From positions 3,061,501 through 3,125,500 of the forward strand of contig NZ_CP031963.1 in the NCBI RefSeq assembly GCF_003443675.1: 64,000 bases of DNA. Reading direction: 5' to 3'. The stretch comes from Aquimarina sp. BL5. GTDB lineage: Bacteria > Bacteroidota > Bacteroidia > Flavobacteriales > Flavobacteriaceae. The notes beneath the pieces were generated by a model. That model worked only from the letters and a program-made list of their open reading frames with translations. It had not been told where the DNA came from and made no database searches. Positions 49,132-57,510 of this stretch are shown here, piece after piece (position 1 is the first letter of the stretch; the number at the start of each line of letters is the position of its first letter). The position numbers and the translations under genes were made by a program.

Positions 49132-49542
49132 CTAGCAATGCTCATTATAAGCATCTTTTAAATTTTCTGCTATCATATCTGCAGGTCTTCCTTCGATATG
49201 ATGACGCTCTAACATATGCACTAGTTCTCCATTCTTAAACAGAGCCATCGATGGTGATGAAGGAGGAAATGGCACCATAAATCCACGTGCCTTATCCGTT
49301 GCTTCACGATCAACTCCTGCAAAAACAGTTACTAAATTATCTGGTTTTTTATTATTAGCCAAAGATGCTTTTGCTCCTGGTCTCGCATTCGCTGCGGCAC
49401 AACCGCATACCGAATTCACAACCACTAGAGTAGTCCCTTCTTTTGCAATTGCAGCCTCTACATCTGCTGCTGTTTGTAATTCATCAAAACCTATATTAGT
49501 TAGGTCTTCACGCATTGGTTTTACTAAATCTGCTGGATACAT
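49132..49542 (-). CDS. BrxA/BrxB-family bacilliredoxin
   Basis: A 136-residue protein of the YphP/YqiW (DUF1094) family. The active site is the C46-G-C48 motif in NSVCGCAAANARPG, and the family segment FPPSSPSMALFKNGELVHMLERHHIEG is complete. These thiol-disulfide proteins remove bacillithiol or related low-molecular thiols from protein cysteines after oxidative stress, in the cytoplasm. Single gene, followed by its own palindrome. The family call is sound; the thiol used in this organism is not shown. Confidence 0.92.
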   Translation of the reverse strand: MYPADLVKPMREDLTNIGFDELQTAADVEAAIAKEGTTLVVVNSVCGCAAANARPGAKASLANNKKPDNLVTVFAGVDREATDKARGFMVPFPPSSPSMALFKNGELVHMLERHHIEGRPADMIAENLKDAYNEHC

Positions 49543-49723
49543 ATTTCTTAACTATTTTTTTATTTAAAACTTTGATGCAAAGATACAAATAATGTACCAC
49601 ATCCTTATGACTGCCAAGTAGTCGGAAAAGATCTCTATTACTATCTTAATTATTATTTTTAGTAACAAAACTCCATAGTATCTTACTAATAGGATATAAA
49701 TGAATTTGTGTAAATAATTGAAT

Positions 49724-49731
49724 TATCTTTA
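49724..49731 (+). promoter_or_regulatory. Possible -7 box of the TerB-DnaJ gene
   Basis: TATCTTTA differs from TAnnTTTG only in the last base and lies 21 bp before ATG 49753. A TTTG occurs about 15 bp upstream, a slightly short spacing. Confidence 0.3.
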
Positions 49732-49752
49732 CACCTTCAAAATTGACTATGA

Positions 49753-50487
49753 ATGATTAAATGGATTGCTGCTTTGGTAGGAGGTGTATTTTTCAGATTC
49801 CCTGGAGCGATACTAGGTTTTATTTTAGGCAGCTTGTTTGATGCTACAAGAACTAAAGGAAGTAAGGGTTTTACTCAAGTATTTACTCAGGAAAAACAAG
49901 TGAGTCCGGGTGATTTCGAACTTAATTTACTTTCTCTTTCATCTATCGTAATAAAAGCTGATGGTCGCGTTAATCAAACAGAACTAGATTATGTACGACA
50001 ATACTTTGTAAGCGCTTACGGTAAAGAACGTGCCAATGCCACCTTTAGAACTTTTAACGAAATCATAAAAAATAGGGAGATTTCTGCTCAGCGAATTTGT
50101 ATGTTTCTAACGCAGCGCACCCAATATGCTGCTAGGCTCCAAATTCTTCATTTTCTTTTCGGAATTGCTAATGCAGATGGAAATGTAAGTCAAGCTGAAG
50201 CCATAGAAATTCAAAAAATGGCTGGTTTTATGCGTGTGAATTTTAGTGATTTTGAAAGTATCAAGGCAATGTTCTTTAAAACTGGGGATCACGCCTATAA
50301 AATTCTGGAGATTGAAAAAACTGCTTCTGATGCCGAAATAAAAAAGGCATATCGAACAATGGCAAAAAAATACCATCCAGACAAGGTACAGCATATGGAT
50401 CCAGTTCATATCAAAGGGGCTGAAGAAAAATTTAAAGAAGTGCAAAAAGCTTACGAACAGATTCAAAAAGAGCGGGGTATGATATAA
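49753..50487 (+). CDS. TerB-like and DnaJ-domain protein (DjlA-like)
   Basis: A 244-residue protein. The N-terminus is a glycine-rich hydrophobic segment ([23 protein letters not shown]) that likely sits in the membrane. Residues about 48-165 form a TerB-like helical domain ([45 protein letters not shown]). The C-terminus (about 180-244) is a J domain with the HPDK motif that stimulates DnaK. The architecture matches DjlA-type co-chaperones, anchored in the inner membrane with the J domain in the cytoplasm. Normal length; nothing broken. Confidence 0.9.
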   Translation: MIKWIAALVGGVFFRFPGAILGFILGSLFDATRTKGSKGFTQVFTQEKQVSPGDFELNLLSLSSIVIKADGRVNQTELDYVRQYFVSAYGKERANATFRTFNEIIKNREISAQRICMFLTQRTQYAARLQILHFLFGIANADGNVSQAEAIEIQKMAGFMRVNFSDFESIKAMFFKTGDHAYKILEIEKTASDAEIKKAYRTMAKKYHPDKVQHMDPVHIKGAEEKFKEVQKAYEQIQKERGMI

Positions 50488-50560
50488 TTAGTGGTTCCTT
50501 TTCAGAATTAAACTATTAATTGTAACTTATTTGGTTTAATAATTGATGCTAAAATAATAT

Positions 50561-51604
50561 ATGTATAAGCTGGTATTTCTTATTTTATTTGGCCTACTAT
50601 CTTTTTATCAATCCAATGGTCAAGACTTCGATAGGATTGATTCTATTGTGAGTCTATATCCTAAAAAATTTAAGACTTCAAAAAAACTTGCAGATCAAAT
50701 TTCAAAAGATTTTGATTCTGAATTAGATAAGGCGAAAGCCGTATTTTCCTGGATAACAAAGAACATATTGTATGATTATAAAGAATCTGGAAAATATTAT
50801 ACCGATTATGCTAATTCATATAAATCAGTTCGCCATAATCCTTTCCCTAGTTTTCGCTCCACTAACTATATGGATTATGACAAAACAAAATCAGGATCCA
50901 AAAAACATTTAAAGACTGAAAAAAAATACAGAGAAAAAATTTCTAAAAGAGTCATCTCAAATGGGACCGCTGTTTGTGAAGGTTACACTCAACTTTATAA
51001 GGATCTTTGTGATCATCTTGAAATTACTTGTTTTTATGTATTAGGAAAAGCTAAAAATCAAATAAATCACATCGGAAAAGAATATCGGATCGATCACGCA
51101 TGGAATATCATAGAAATTAATTTTAAAAAATATTTAATTGATGCTACTTGGGGAAGTACTGGGTATTATGACATTGACGCTAAAAAATTCGTAGAAAAAC
51201 CTAATTATTTTTATTTTGGAACAGCTCCTGAAGTATTCATAAAAGAGCACTACCCTGATTTTTACGAGAATAGTTTGTTAACAGAAAGTATTACCAAAGA
51301 AACATTTTCTGAAGCTCCATTATTCTATAACCATAAAAAATCCCAAGATTTTAATTTAATTACTCCTTCTTCAGGAATCCTTAAGAAAGAAGATAACACC
51401 ATTCAGAAGTTTGTTATTGAGTATAAGGAACCTGTATATTCTATTATTTATCTAATCAATAACACACAATTCAATTATACAGGAGAAATAGCATACAATG
51501 AAGGAAAAATTGGACTCGATATTGATCTAACTACTATTCCTAATGCTAAAGAACTTATCATTGTTATAAATGAAATCCCAATGGTTGGTTTTAAAATAGA
51601 ATAA
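50561..51604 (+). CDS. Exported transglutaminase-like (papain-fold) protein
   Basis: A 347-residue protein with a signal peptide (VFLILFGLLSFYQSNGQ). The transglutaminase core has a Cys-His-Asp triad: C139 in NGTAVCEGYTQLY, H179 in RIDHAWNII and D194 in LIDATWG. The C-terminal 120 residues are beta-rich without a known domain. The family cleaves or cross-links peptide bonds; such exported bacterial members are usually thought to be proteases, but the target is unknown. Its stop is 7 bp from the stop of the convergent carotenoid operon. Confidence 0.88.
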   Translation: MYKLVFLILFGLLSFYQSNGQDFDRIDSIVSLYPKKFKTSKKLADQISKDFDSELDKAKAVFSWITKNILYDYKESGKYYTDYANSYKSVRHNPFPSFRSTNYMDYDKTKSGSKKHLKTEKKYREKISKRVISNGTAVCEGYTQLYKDLCDHLEITCFYVLGKAKNQINHIGKEYRIDHAWNIIEINFKKYLIDATWGSTGYYDIDAKKFVEKPNYFYFGTAPEVFIKEHYPDFYENSLLTESITKETFSEAPLFYNHKKSQDFNLITPSSGILKKEDNTIQKFVIEYKEPVYSIIYLINNTQFNYTGEIAYNEGKIGLDIDLTTIPNAKELIIVINEIPMVGFKIE

Positions 51605-51611
51605 ATCAATT

Positions 51612-52754
51612 TTATTTAAGGAACCTTTTCCATATTATTTTTAAGAACTTTGCTATTGGCATAGTCGACATAATTTTTATATCTTCTAAAAAAGACGTTT
51701 CTTCATCTAAAAACTTAAGAATCTTGATTGTTTTGTTTCTTCTGAATAACCTGGAAAACAAGGCTGCTCCGTTTTGATTTTCTTTTGACAAAAAATCCAG
51801 TAACCATAAATCATAGTACCAGAATTTAGTTCGCTTTTCGAATCTAGATAGGTCATTATTCTTCTTAAGAAACGCAACAAGTTTTTTTACTTTTCTCTCA
51901 GAATTACGAAATGTAAAACCGGTGCTGGGTTTTGTCCATCCTCCCGCTGTTCCTATGTGAAGTATATTCTTAGAATTTTGTTTTCTAAATTCGTAGCAGG
52001 TCATTGGAATACAACCCTTCTCTTTTTCCGTAATTTGATATTCTTTAATTCCTTTGGACTCTAAATATACTTTGATTTCCGTTTCATATGCTGATTTAGA
52101 AAGAAGTTCTTTAGAGAATAATGTGTATTCAAACAAAGCTTCGGTTTCTGAAGTTGGCAAAAAGTACATAAACCGTGTATTACCTTTCTGATCTACCTTA
52201 AAATCCATAAAAGTAGCTGTGTCTATTTCAAAAATAGGAGTTTCAGTCTTTATGAACCATCCAATAAAATGCTGATTTAATAGCGGATATCGTTGTTGTG
52301 TTTTATACGCTGAAGATAATAGAACACTATTGAAAACTTTATCTCCTAAGTATTTTCTTTTATCCGTTTCTACCTCTACAATGTCACCTTCATCAACAAG
52401 ACCAATCAACTTTTCTTGCACCAAAGTGACATTAGATTTTTCCTGTAAAAATGTAAAAACAAAATTATAAAAGTCCTTGCTTCGAATGAGTTTGTACTTA
52501 TAAGGTGAAATGTCTTTGGTATCTGAAAAATCTTCACTACCAAAGAAAACATGACTCCATTTTTTTGAAACTACAGCATCCCAAACTCCTTTTTCTTCTT
52601 CCCAAAAACACCAGGTACGATCATTTTGATTTTTTATCTCTTTATCTATTAAGAGTATCTGTTTTTGATCAAAAAAACCATCCGTCAACATTTGATATAC
52701 CAGCATCAAACCCGATGCACCTGTACCTGTAATGATGTAGTCATACTTTTGCAT
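51612..52754 (-). CDS. crtY: Lycopene beta-cyclase family protein
   Basis: A 380-residue flavoprotein. The N-terminal dinucleotide-binding motif is GTGASG in DYIITGTGASGLMLVYQML, followed by DRTWCFWE, a hallmark of CrtY/CrtL-type cyclases. CIPMTCYEFR, and GTAGGWTKPSTGFTF near residue 260, complete the family pattern. It folds the linear carotenoid end into a beta-ionone ring. It is the last gene of a tight set (crtD-like, cruF-like, crtY), with start and stop directly adjacent to its neighbour. In this set it would cyclise only one end if the other is hydroxylated, as in saproxanthin or myxol. Confidence 0.9.
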   Translation of the reverse strand: MQKYDYIITGTGASGLMLVYQMLTDGFFDQKQILLIDKEIKNQNDRTWCFWEEEKGVWDAVVSKKWSHVFFGSEDFSDTKDISPYKYKLIRSKDFYNFVFTFLQEKSNVTLVQEKLIGLVDEGDIVEVETDKRKYLGDKVFNSVLLSSAYKTQQRYPLLNQHFIGWFIKTETPIFEIDTATFMDFKVDQKGNTRFMYFLPTSETEALFEYTLFSKELLSKSAYETEIKVYLESKGIKEYQITEKEKGCIPMTCYEFRKQNSKNILHIGTAGGWTKPSTGFTFRNSERKVKKLVAFLKKNNDLSRFEKRTKFWYYDLWLLDFLSKENQNGAALFSRLFRRNKTIKILKFLDEETSFLEDIKIMSTMPIAKFLKIIWKRFLK

Positions 52755-53381
52755 CTAATAGAATAAAAATGTGGTAAAAAAGATAAATATAGCTAGGAAA
52801 ACATGAACCGATATGCCATAATGTAAGGTTTTATAAACTTTTTGAAATAAAAGATGTGCTATAAATGCAGTGATCAGCCATCCAACATAATTTTGTAAAG
52901 GAACTACTCCATTTTCAAACTCCCAAAAATCAAATCTTGGTGCGGAAACTTCTATAATAACATCTAGAGCAACCATTAGTACTGCTCCAATAAATGAGGA
53001 AACTACTGCACTAGGATGTATTTTTTTCGAAATAGCCGAAGTACAATACACTAATAAGGCCCAATTCGCTCCTATAATCCAGGGAACTCCTAAAATCTTA
53101 ACACCTAAGTTTTCGCCATATTGATAATTCCCAAAAATTAATCCATAATTCACTCCTAAGTATTCTGTAATCATTCCTATACTAAAAGGAATTAATAATC
53201 CTAAGATTAAAAACTTATTGAATTTAGAATTCCAAATAATCAACCCTAAATACAACAACAAATTAAGAGGAGTCAAAGGCAAAAACCAATCATCATATCC
53301 AATAAGAATCCCTATAATTCCTGAAATATTGAATAACCAAATTAGTATGATAGAAATAAGTAGTTTTCTTTCTGCACGCAT
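52755..53381 (-). CDS. cruF: Carotenoid 1',2'-hydratase-type membrane protein (CruF family)
   Basis: A 208-residue integral membrane protein with about six spans. The central motif NYGLIFGNYQYGENLG, followed by VPWIIGANWALLVY, is diagnostic of the CruF/DUF422 carotenoid biosynthesis family. CruF adds water to the psi end of a carotene, giving a 1'-hydroxy group. Its stop is immediately next to the crtY-like start, and its start lies 4 bp from the stop of the desaturase upstream, so the three are one operon. The family is confident; the substrate (gamma-carotene or lycopene) is inferred from the flavobacterial pathway. Confidence 0.85.
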   Translation of the reverse strand: MRAERKLLISIILIWLFNISGIIGILIGYDDWFLPLTPLNLLLYLGLIIWNSKFNKFLILGLLIPFSIGMITEYLGVNYGLIFGNYQYGENLGVKILGVPWIIGANWALLVYCTSAISKKIHPSAVVSSFIGAVLMVALDVIIEVSAPRFDFWEFENGVVPLQNYVGWLITAFIAHLLFQKVYKTLHYGISVHVFLAIFIFFTTFLFY

Positions 53382-53385
53382 GTTT

Positions 53386-54867
53386 TTAGGATTTAAAATC
53401 TTTCTGGATTAATTCGGAAACTATTTTTCCAGACAATAAGCATAATGGAATTCCGCCACCAGGATGAACACTGCCCCCGCAGAAATAAAGATTCTTAATT
53501 TTTTTTGAAAAATTTGGATGTCGCAAAAAAGCGGCATATTTATTATTGCTACTAGAACCATACAACGCCCCTTGATAAGATTGGGTATTATGCTCTATAC
53601 TTCTTGGATCCAAAACTTGTTCTGTTTGGATTAATTCCTCAATATTACTTTGTAAGATTCCTGAAAGTTTATCCAGAATATTTTTTCTAGATTGATTGAT
53701 GACCTCATCCCATTCTTGCCCTTCATTACAGGGAACATTGATCATCACGAACCAGTTCTCACATCCTTTCGGAGCATCATTTAATTCATTTTTAGATGTA
53801 ATATTGATGTAAACAGTAGGATCATTAGAAACTTGTTTCTTTTCGAAAATATACTGGAACTCTTCTTTATAGTTTTTTGAGAAAAAGATGTTATGCAAAT
53901 CCAATTCAGGAAACTCTTTTTTTATCCCCCAATAAAAAATCAACGCGGAACTTGATCTAGGTTGCTTCAGTGTTTTCTCAGGAGGTTTCTGATCAGGTAA
54001 TAGTTTCCGATAAGTTGGAACTACATCCATATTGGACACTATGACATCAGCTTCCAGGTACTTATTATCTATTGTAACTCCTGTTGCCTTTTTCTTTTTT
54101 ATAATGATTTGATCTATTTTGGATTCAAAATGAAAAGTAACACCCAAATCAAGGGCTAATTGATAAAGACTTTTAGTAATACTATGCATTCCTCCTTTTG
54201 GAAAAAAAGTTCCATAGTACTGTTCTAAATGAGGAATCATAGACATAATTCCCGGTGTTAGATACGGTGAAGATCCATTATATGTTGCAAATCGATCAAA
54301 AAACTGAACCAGCTTTGGGTCCTTAAAACTACTGATATTATGATTATGCAAATTAGTGTTAATCCCTAAATTTCCTATTCTTGTAATAGCTTTTATAGTA
54401 TCAAAAGATAAATACGTGGATAATTTATGTAGGGATTTTTCTAGAAATAGAGATGAAGTTAAATCATATTTCTGTTTACTATTTTTAAAATATCGAAGTA
54501 TTTCTGTTTCCTCTACATCAAATATCTTTTCTGCTTCAATTGCAAATTTTCTGGCATCCGCCAAAGCTGAAAATCTAGTTCCATCTTCATAAAAGTAATT
54601 GCAAACTACTTCTTTCTTTGAATACTCAAAATAATCCGAAACTTTCTTCTTAGAATTAGTAAATAACTCAGTTACAAATTGTGGCATTGTAAATAATGAA
54701 GGTCCACAATCGAAACGATATCCATCTGTCTGAATTTCAGTTAATTTACCACCAGGATACGTATTGGTTTCATAAACCTGTACATCAAAATTTTGGTTAC
54801 GCAAACGAATTGCTGCTGCAAGTCCCGCAATACCAGATCCTATAATTATTACTTTCTTATTTGACAT
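53386..54867 (-). CDS. crtD: Carotenoid desaturase of the CrtI/CrtD family, probably 1'-hydroxycarotenoid 3',4'-desaturase
   Basis: ATG 54867 gives MSNKKVIIIGSGIAGLAAA; a GTG three codons upstream (54876) is the other possible start. The protein is about 493 residues, normal for the family. The N-terminal GSGIAG and YPGGKLTE bind FAD. The C-terminus has the flavin-binding LYFCGGSVHPGGGIPLCLLSGK typical of phytoene-type desaturases. Both CrtI and CrtD have these features. Placement next to cruF and crtY, without crtB, favours CrtD, which desaturates the end hydroxylated by CruF. A CrtI assignment remains possible. Confidence 0.8.
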   Translation of the reverse strand: MSNKKVIIIGSGIAGLAAAIRLRNQNFDVQVYETNTYPGGKLTEIQTDGYRFDCGPSLFTMPQFVTELFTNSKKKVSDYFEYSKKEVVCNYFYEDGTRFSALADARKFAIEAEKIFDVEETEILRYFKNSKQKYDLTSSLFLEKSLHKLSTYLSFDTIKAITRIGNLGINTNLHNHNISSFKDPKLVQFFDRFATYNGSSPYLTPGIMSMIPHLEQYYGTFFPKGGMHSITKSLYQLALDLGVTFHFESKIDQIIIKKKKATGVTIDNKYLEADVIVSNMDVVPTYRKLLPDQKPPEKTLKQPRSSSALIFYWGIKKEFPELDLHNIFFSKNYKEEFQYIFEKKQVSNDPTVYINITSKNELNDAPKGCENWFVMINVPCNEGQEWDEVINQSRKNILDKLSGILQSNIEELIQTEQVLDPRSIEHNTQSYQGALYGSSSNNKYAAFLRHPNFSKKIKNLYFCGGSVHPGGGIPLCLLSGKIVSELIQKDFKS

Positions 54868-54994
54868 ATTCTGCACGTAAAGATATTAGTAAAAAACAGA
54901 AAGTGATTATATTTTGAATAATTTGGTATGGTTTTTTATATATCTTTAATAGAAAATATATGTCTAAGCACATTTTCTTAATAAATTTACTAAT

Positions 54995-55513
54995 TTGAAG
55001 GATAAAAAAATTAAAATTAGAGGATTAGAATTATCAGATAAATCACAGCTAGCGAAACTTGCTAATAATGAAAATATCTGGAATAATTTAAGAGACTATA
55101 TTCCTCATCCTTATCATGAAAATGACGCAGAATCTTTTATTAACTTAACAAAATCGCAAAATCCAAAGCAAAGTTTTGGTATAGAATTTAAAAACGAACT
55201 TTGTGGTGTAATAAGTTTAATAATACAAGAAGATATTTACCGAAAATCAGCTGAAATAGGATATTGGATTGGCGAACCCTATTGGGGAAATGGAATTGCT
55301 ACAAAAGCTGTAGCTTTAATTACCGAATATGGATTTGAAAAATTAAATTTAATTAGAATTTTTTCTGGTATATTCGAGCATAACATAGGGTCTATGAAAA
55401 CCTTAGAGAAAAACGGATATAACAAAGAAGGAATATTCCAAAAAGCTGTTGTTAAGAACGGTAGAATTCTAGACGAACATAGATATTATATATTAAACAA
55501 AAACCAACAATAA
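54995..55513 (+). CDS. GNAT-family N-acetyltransferase (RimJ/RimL-like)
   Basis: A 172-residue protein that starts at TTG 54995 (KDKKIKIRGLELSDKSQLAKLANN). GYWIGEPYWGNGIATKAV is the acetyl-CoA-binding motif A. The later GSMKTLEKNGYNKEGIF and HRYYIL match the RimJ/RimL-like GNAT group. It likely acetylates an amine of a protein or small molecule; the substrate is unknown. It has its own probable promoter (TATCTTTA at 54941-54948) and lies 12 bp upstream of the next gene. Confidence 0.88.
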   Translation: MKDKKIKIRGLELSDKSQLAKLANNENIWNNLRDYIPHPYHENDAESFINLTKSQNPKQSFGIEFKNELCGVISLIIQEDIYRKSAEIGYWIGEPYWGNGIATKAVALITEYGFEKLNLIRIFSGIFEHNIGSMKTLEKNGYNKEGIFQKAVVKNGRILDEHRYYILNKNQQ

Positions 55514-55525
55514 AATAAACACCTA

Positions 55526-55954
55526 ATGATAATGAAACGATTCATCTATTTACTTTTAGTTTTTAGCCCTCTTTTTATAAAAGCTCAAGCTCAAAACACT
55601 ACAAAAAAGGTAACCCCTCCTAAAATAATTACGAAGCTAAAAATAGGTAAGAAGGTTAATTTTAAAACTAAAAGTATCCAATTTGTAAAAGTAATAGAAG
55701 ATTCGCGTTGTCCAACTTATGTTACCTGCGTTTGGGAAGGACAGGCAAAAGTTATCATTGGGATATATGAGAATGATACTCTTTTAGAACAAAAACTAAT
55801 AATTATAGGAGCAAAAGGAATTACACCTAGTAATAACAAAGAGATCTTAAAATCTGAGGATCAAACGATATATGGATATAATCTAAGTCCACATCCTTCT
55901 GGGGATCAAAAAACAGATCCTTCTGAGTATTATTTAGAAATGGTTGTTAAATAA
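55526..55954 (+). CDS. Small exported protein with a CPxxVTCVW-type motif
   Basis: A 142-residue protein with a signal peptide (LLLVFSPLFIKAQA). The mature part is a compact beta-rich domain with CPTYVTCVWEGQA near residue 60. I recall this Cys-pair motif from a widespread family of short Bacteroidota exported proteins of unknown role. The two cysteines, four residues apart, could form a disulfide or bind a metal. It may be co-transcribed with the GNAT gene 12 bp upstream. Confidence 0.65.
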   Translation: MIMKRFIYLLLVFSPLFIKAQAQNTTKKVTPPKIITKLKIGKKVNFKTKSIQFVKVIEDSRCPTYVTCVWEGQAKVIIGIYENDTLLEQKLIIIGAKGITPSNNKEILKSEDQTIYGYNLSPHPSGDQKTDPSEYYLEMVVK

Positions 55955-56127
55955 ATAATAGTGATTATTTATTACTTTATGTTTTTTGTTAAATCACTAA
56001 CTAAGTGGTTTGTTTAAATATTTAAAAAAATGCATTTTAGATTCCGTTTCCAACAGGATTCATTCTACCAAGCATTTTAAATGCGTTTTTCAAACTTTTT
56101 AAAATCGGGTTTCATTAACTTTACAGG

Positions 56128-57051
56128 ATGATTTCTAATAAAGCTAAAGCTCATATTGCATTATTATGTGTTAATATGATCTATGGAGCCAATTATCTTA
56201 TCGCAAAAGGATTAATGCCTGATAAAATAGGTGCTTCCGCTCTGGTTTTCCTTAGAATTAGTGGAGCTGGACTCTTGTTCTTTATCCTAAAGTTTTTTAT
56301 CAAAGAGCGAGTGATAAAAGAAGATATTCCAAGATTACTACTTTGTGGATTATTAGGTGTCGCTACAAACCAATTCTTCTCTATGAATGGGTTGAGTTTG
56401 ACTTCTCCGGTAGATGCGGCCATTATTGTTACTGCGATGCCCATATTTACAGTCATTATTAGTTACTTTATATTAAAAGAACCACTAACACTAACACGGA
56501 TTATTGGTATATGTATTGGTGGAAGTGGAGCTGTTTTACTCATTTATTTAGGCAACTCTGGTTTAGGAACAGGATCCTTAAAGGGAAATATATTTGTAGG
56601 TATTAATGCATTAGCATTTGCGTTCTACTTGGTTCTTGTAAAACCACTAATGGTAAAATATAAACCTATCACTGTTATTGTTTGGACTTTTTTCTTTGGT
56701 TTTATCTTTATGTTTCCTTTTTGCATTAGTCAATTACTGGATACAGATTTTGGATCCTATGAAACTTCTAATTGGATATCCTTATTTTATGTGATAATTG
56801 GACCCACATTTTTAGCGTATTTATTAAATGTGTTTGCCTTGCAGTTTGTAAAACCTACAGTTTCTAGTAGTTATATATATGTACAACCGGCTGTGGCAAT
56901 GTTATTAGTTGCTGGTATAGCATATTTTGTGGTTAATAGTCAATATCAAGGAGATATTACTGTTACCAAACTGTTATGCTGTGTTTTAATTTTTATCGGT
57001 GTGTATTTGATCAGCAGTAACGGCTCTGTAAAATGGTTACGAAGGAAATAG
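56128..57051 (+). CDS. DMT-superfamily (EamA) transporter
   Basis: A 307-residue protein with ten predicted membrane spans in two EamA halves. The first half has NMIYGANYLIAKG and SLTSPVDAAIIVTAMPIFTVIISYFILKE; the second has NVFALQFVKPTVSSSYIYVQPAVAMLLVA. Such proteins export amino acids or other metabolites across the inner membrane; the substrate cannot be read from sequence. Single gene with a possible -7 box (TAACTTTA) a few bases upstream of the start. Confidence 0.88.
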   Translation: MISNKAKAHIALLCVNMIYGANYLIAKGLMPDKIGASALVFLRISGAGLLFFILKFFIKERVIKEDIPRLLLCGLLGVATNQFFSMNGLSLTSPVDAAIIVTAMPIFTVIISYFILKEPLTLTRIIGICIGGSGAVLLIYLGNSGLGTGSLKGNIFVGINALAFAFYLVLVKPLMVKYKPITVIVWTFFFGFIFMFPFCISQLLDTDFGSYETSNWISLFYVIIGPTFLAYLLNVFALQFVKPTVSSSYIYVQPAVAMLLVAGIAYFVVNSQYQGDITVTKLLCCVLIFIGVYLISSNGSVKWLRRK

Positions 57052-57074
57052 GTTATACCATTTCAGACTTAAAA

Positions 57075-57311
57075 TTACCTATAATATTTACTCTTTTTAA
57101 TGAGATATTTTACCAACAAACTTATCGGAATCACAATTCCAATTGCTAATACTGCATATAGAATCCCCAGATTTAGAACAAAATGTAATAAAGAGAATGT
57201 AAAAAATAATAATAGAAAAAATAACAATCCTCCTCTTAGATCCGAAATGAACTGCTTTTTATTTGACTTATAATCAAACCAGTATGCTATTAAAATAATT
57301 ATAGTTGTCAT
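57075..57311 (-). CDS. Small two-span membrane protein
   Basis: A 78-residue protein with two hydrophobic segments (GGLLFFLLLFFTFSLLHFVL and GILYAVLAIGIVIPISLLV) and a Lys-rich C-terminus. I do not recognise the family. It lies 7 bp downstream of the Cys-rich FeoB-associated protein on the same strand, so it is the last gene of the feo transcript. A role in iron uptake is only suggested by this location. Confidence 0.55.
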   Translation of the reverse strand: MTTIIILIAYWFDYKSNKKQFISDLRGGLLFFLLLFFTFSLLHFVLNLGILYAVLAIGIVIPISLLVKYLIKKSKYYR

Positions 57312-57318
57312 GATTCAA

Positions 57319-57471
57319 TTAGTGACAACCACAACCACCTTTACCACAAGAACCAGGTATTTTTTTATTTACCGAAGAAACTCGAGGCTTCCAAAAGAAC
57401 TTTTTTATCAAAAATCCTATTGCTATTGCAAATACGACAAGTACTAATATGTTTTGGATAAGAATATTCAT
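57319..57471 (-). CDS. FeoB-associated Cys-rich membrane protein
   Basis: A 50-residue protein: one N-terminal membrane span (ILVLVVFAIAIGFLI), a basic linker, and a C-terminal Cys-rich tail CGKGGCGCH (C42, C47, C49). This is the pattern of the small proteins encoded next to feoB in many bacteria. They probably help ferrous iron transfer, in the way proposed for FeoC or for a cytosolic iron acceptor. It lies 39 bp after feoB. It is too short for most automatic gene callers but is well supported by context and the tail motif. Confidence 0.85.
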   Translation of the reverse strand: MNILIQNILVLVVFAIAIGFLIKKFFWKPRVSSVNKKIPGSCGKGGCGCH

Positions 57472-57510
57472 ATTTAATCAGTCGAATAAAGATACAAAAA
57501 CTAATATTTT

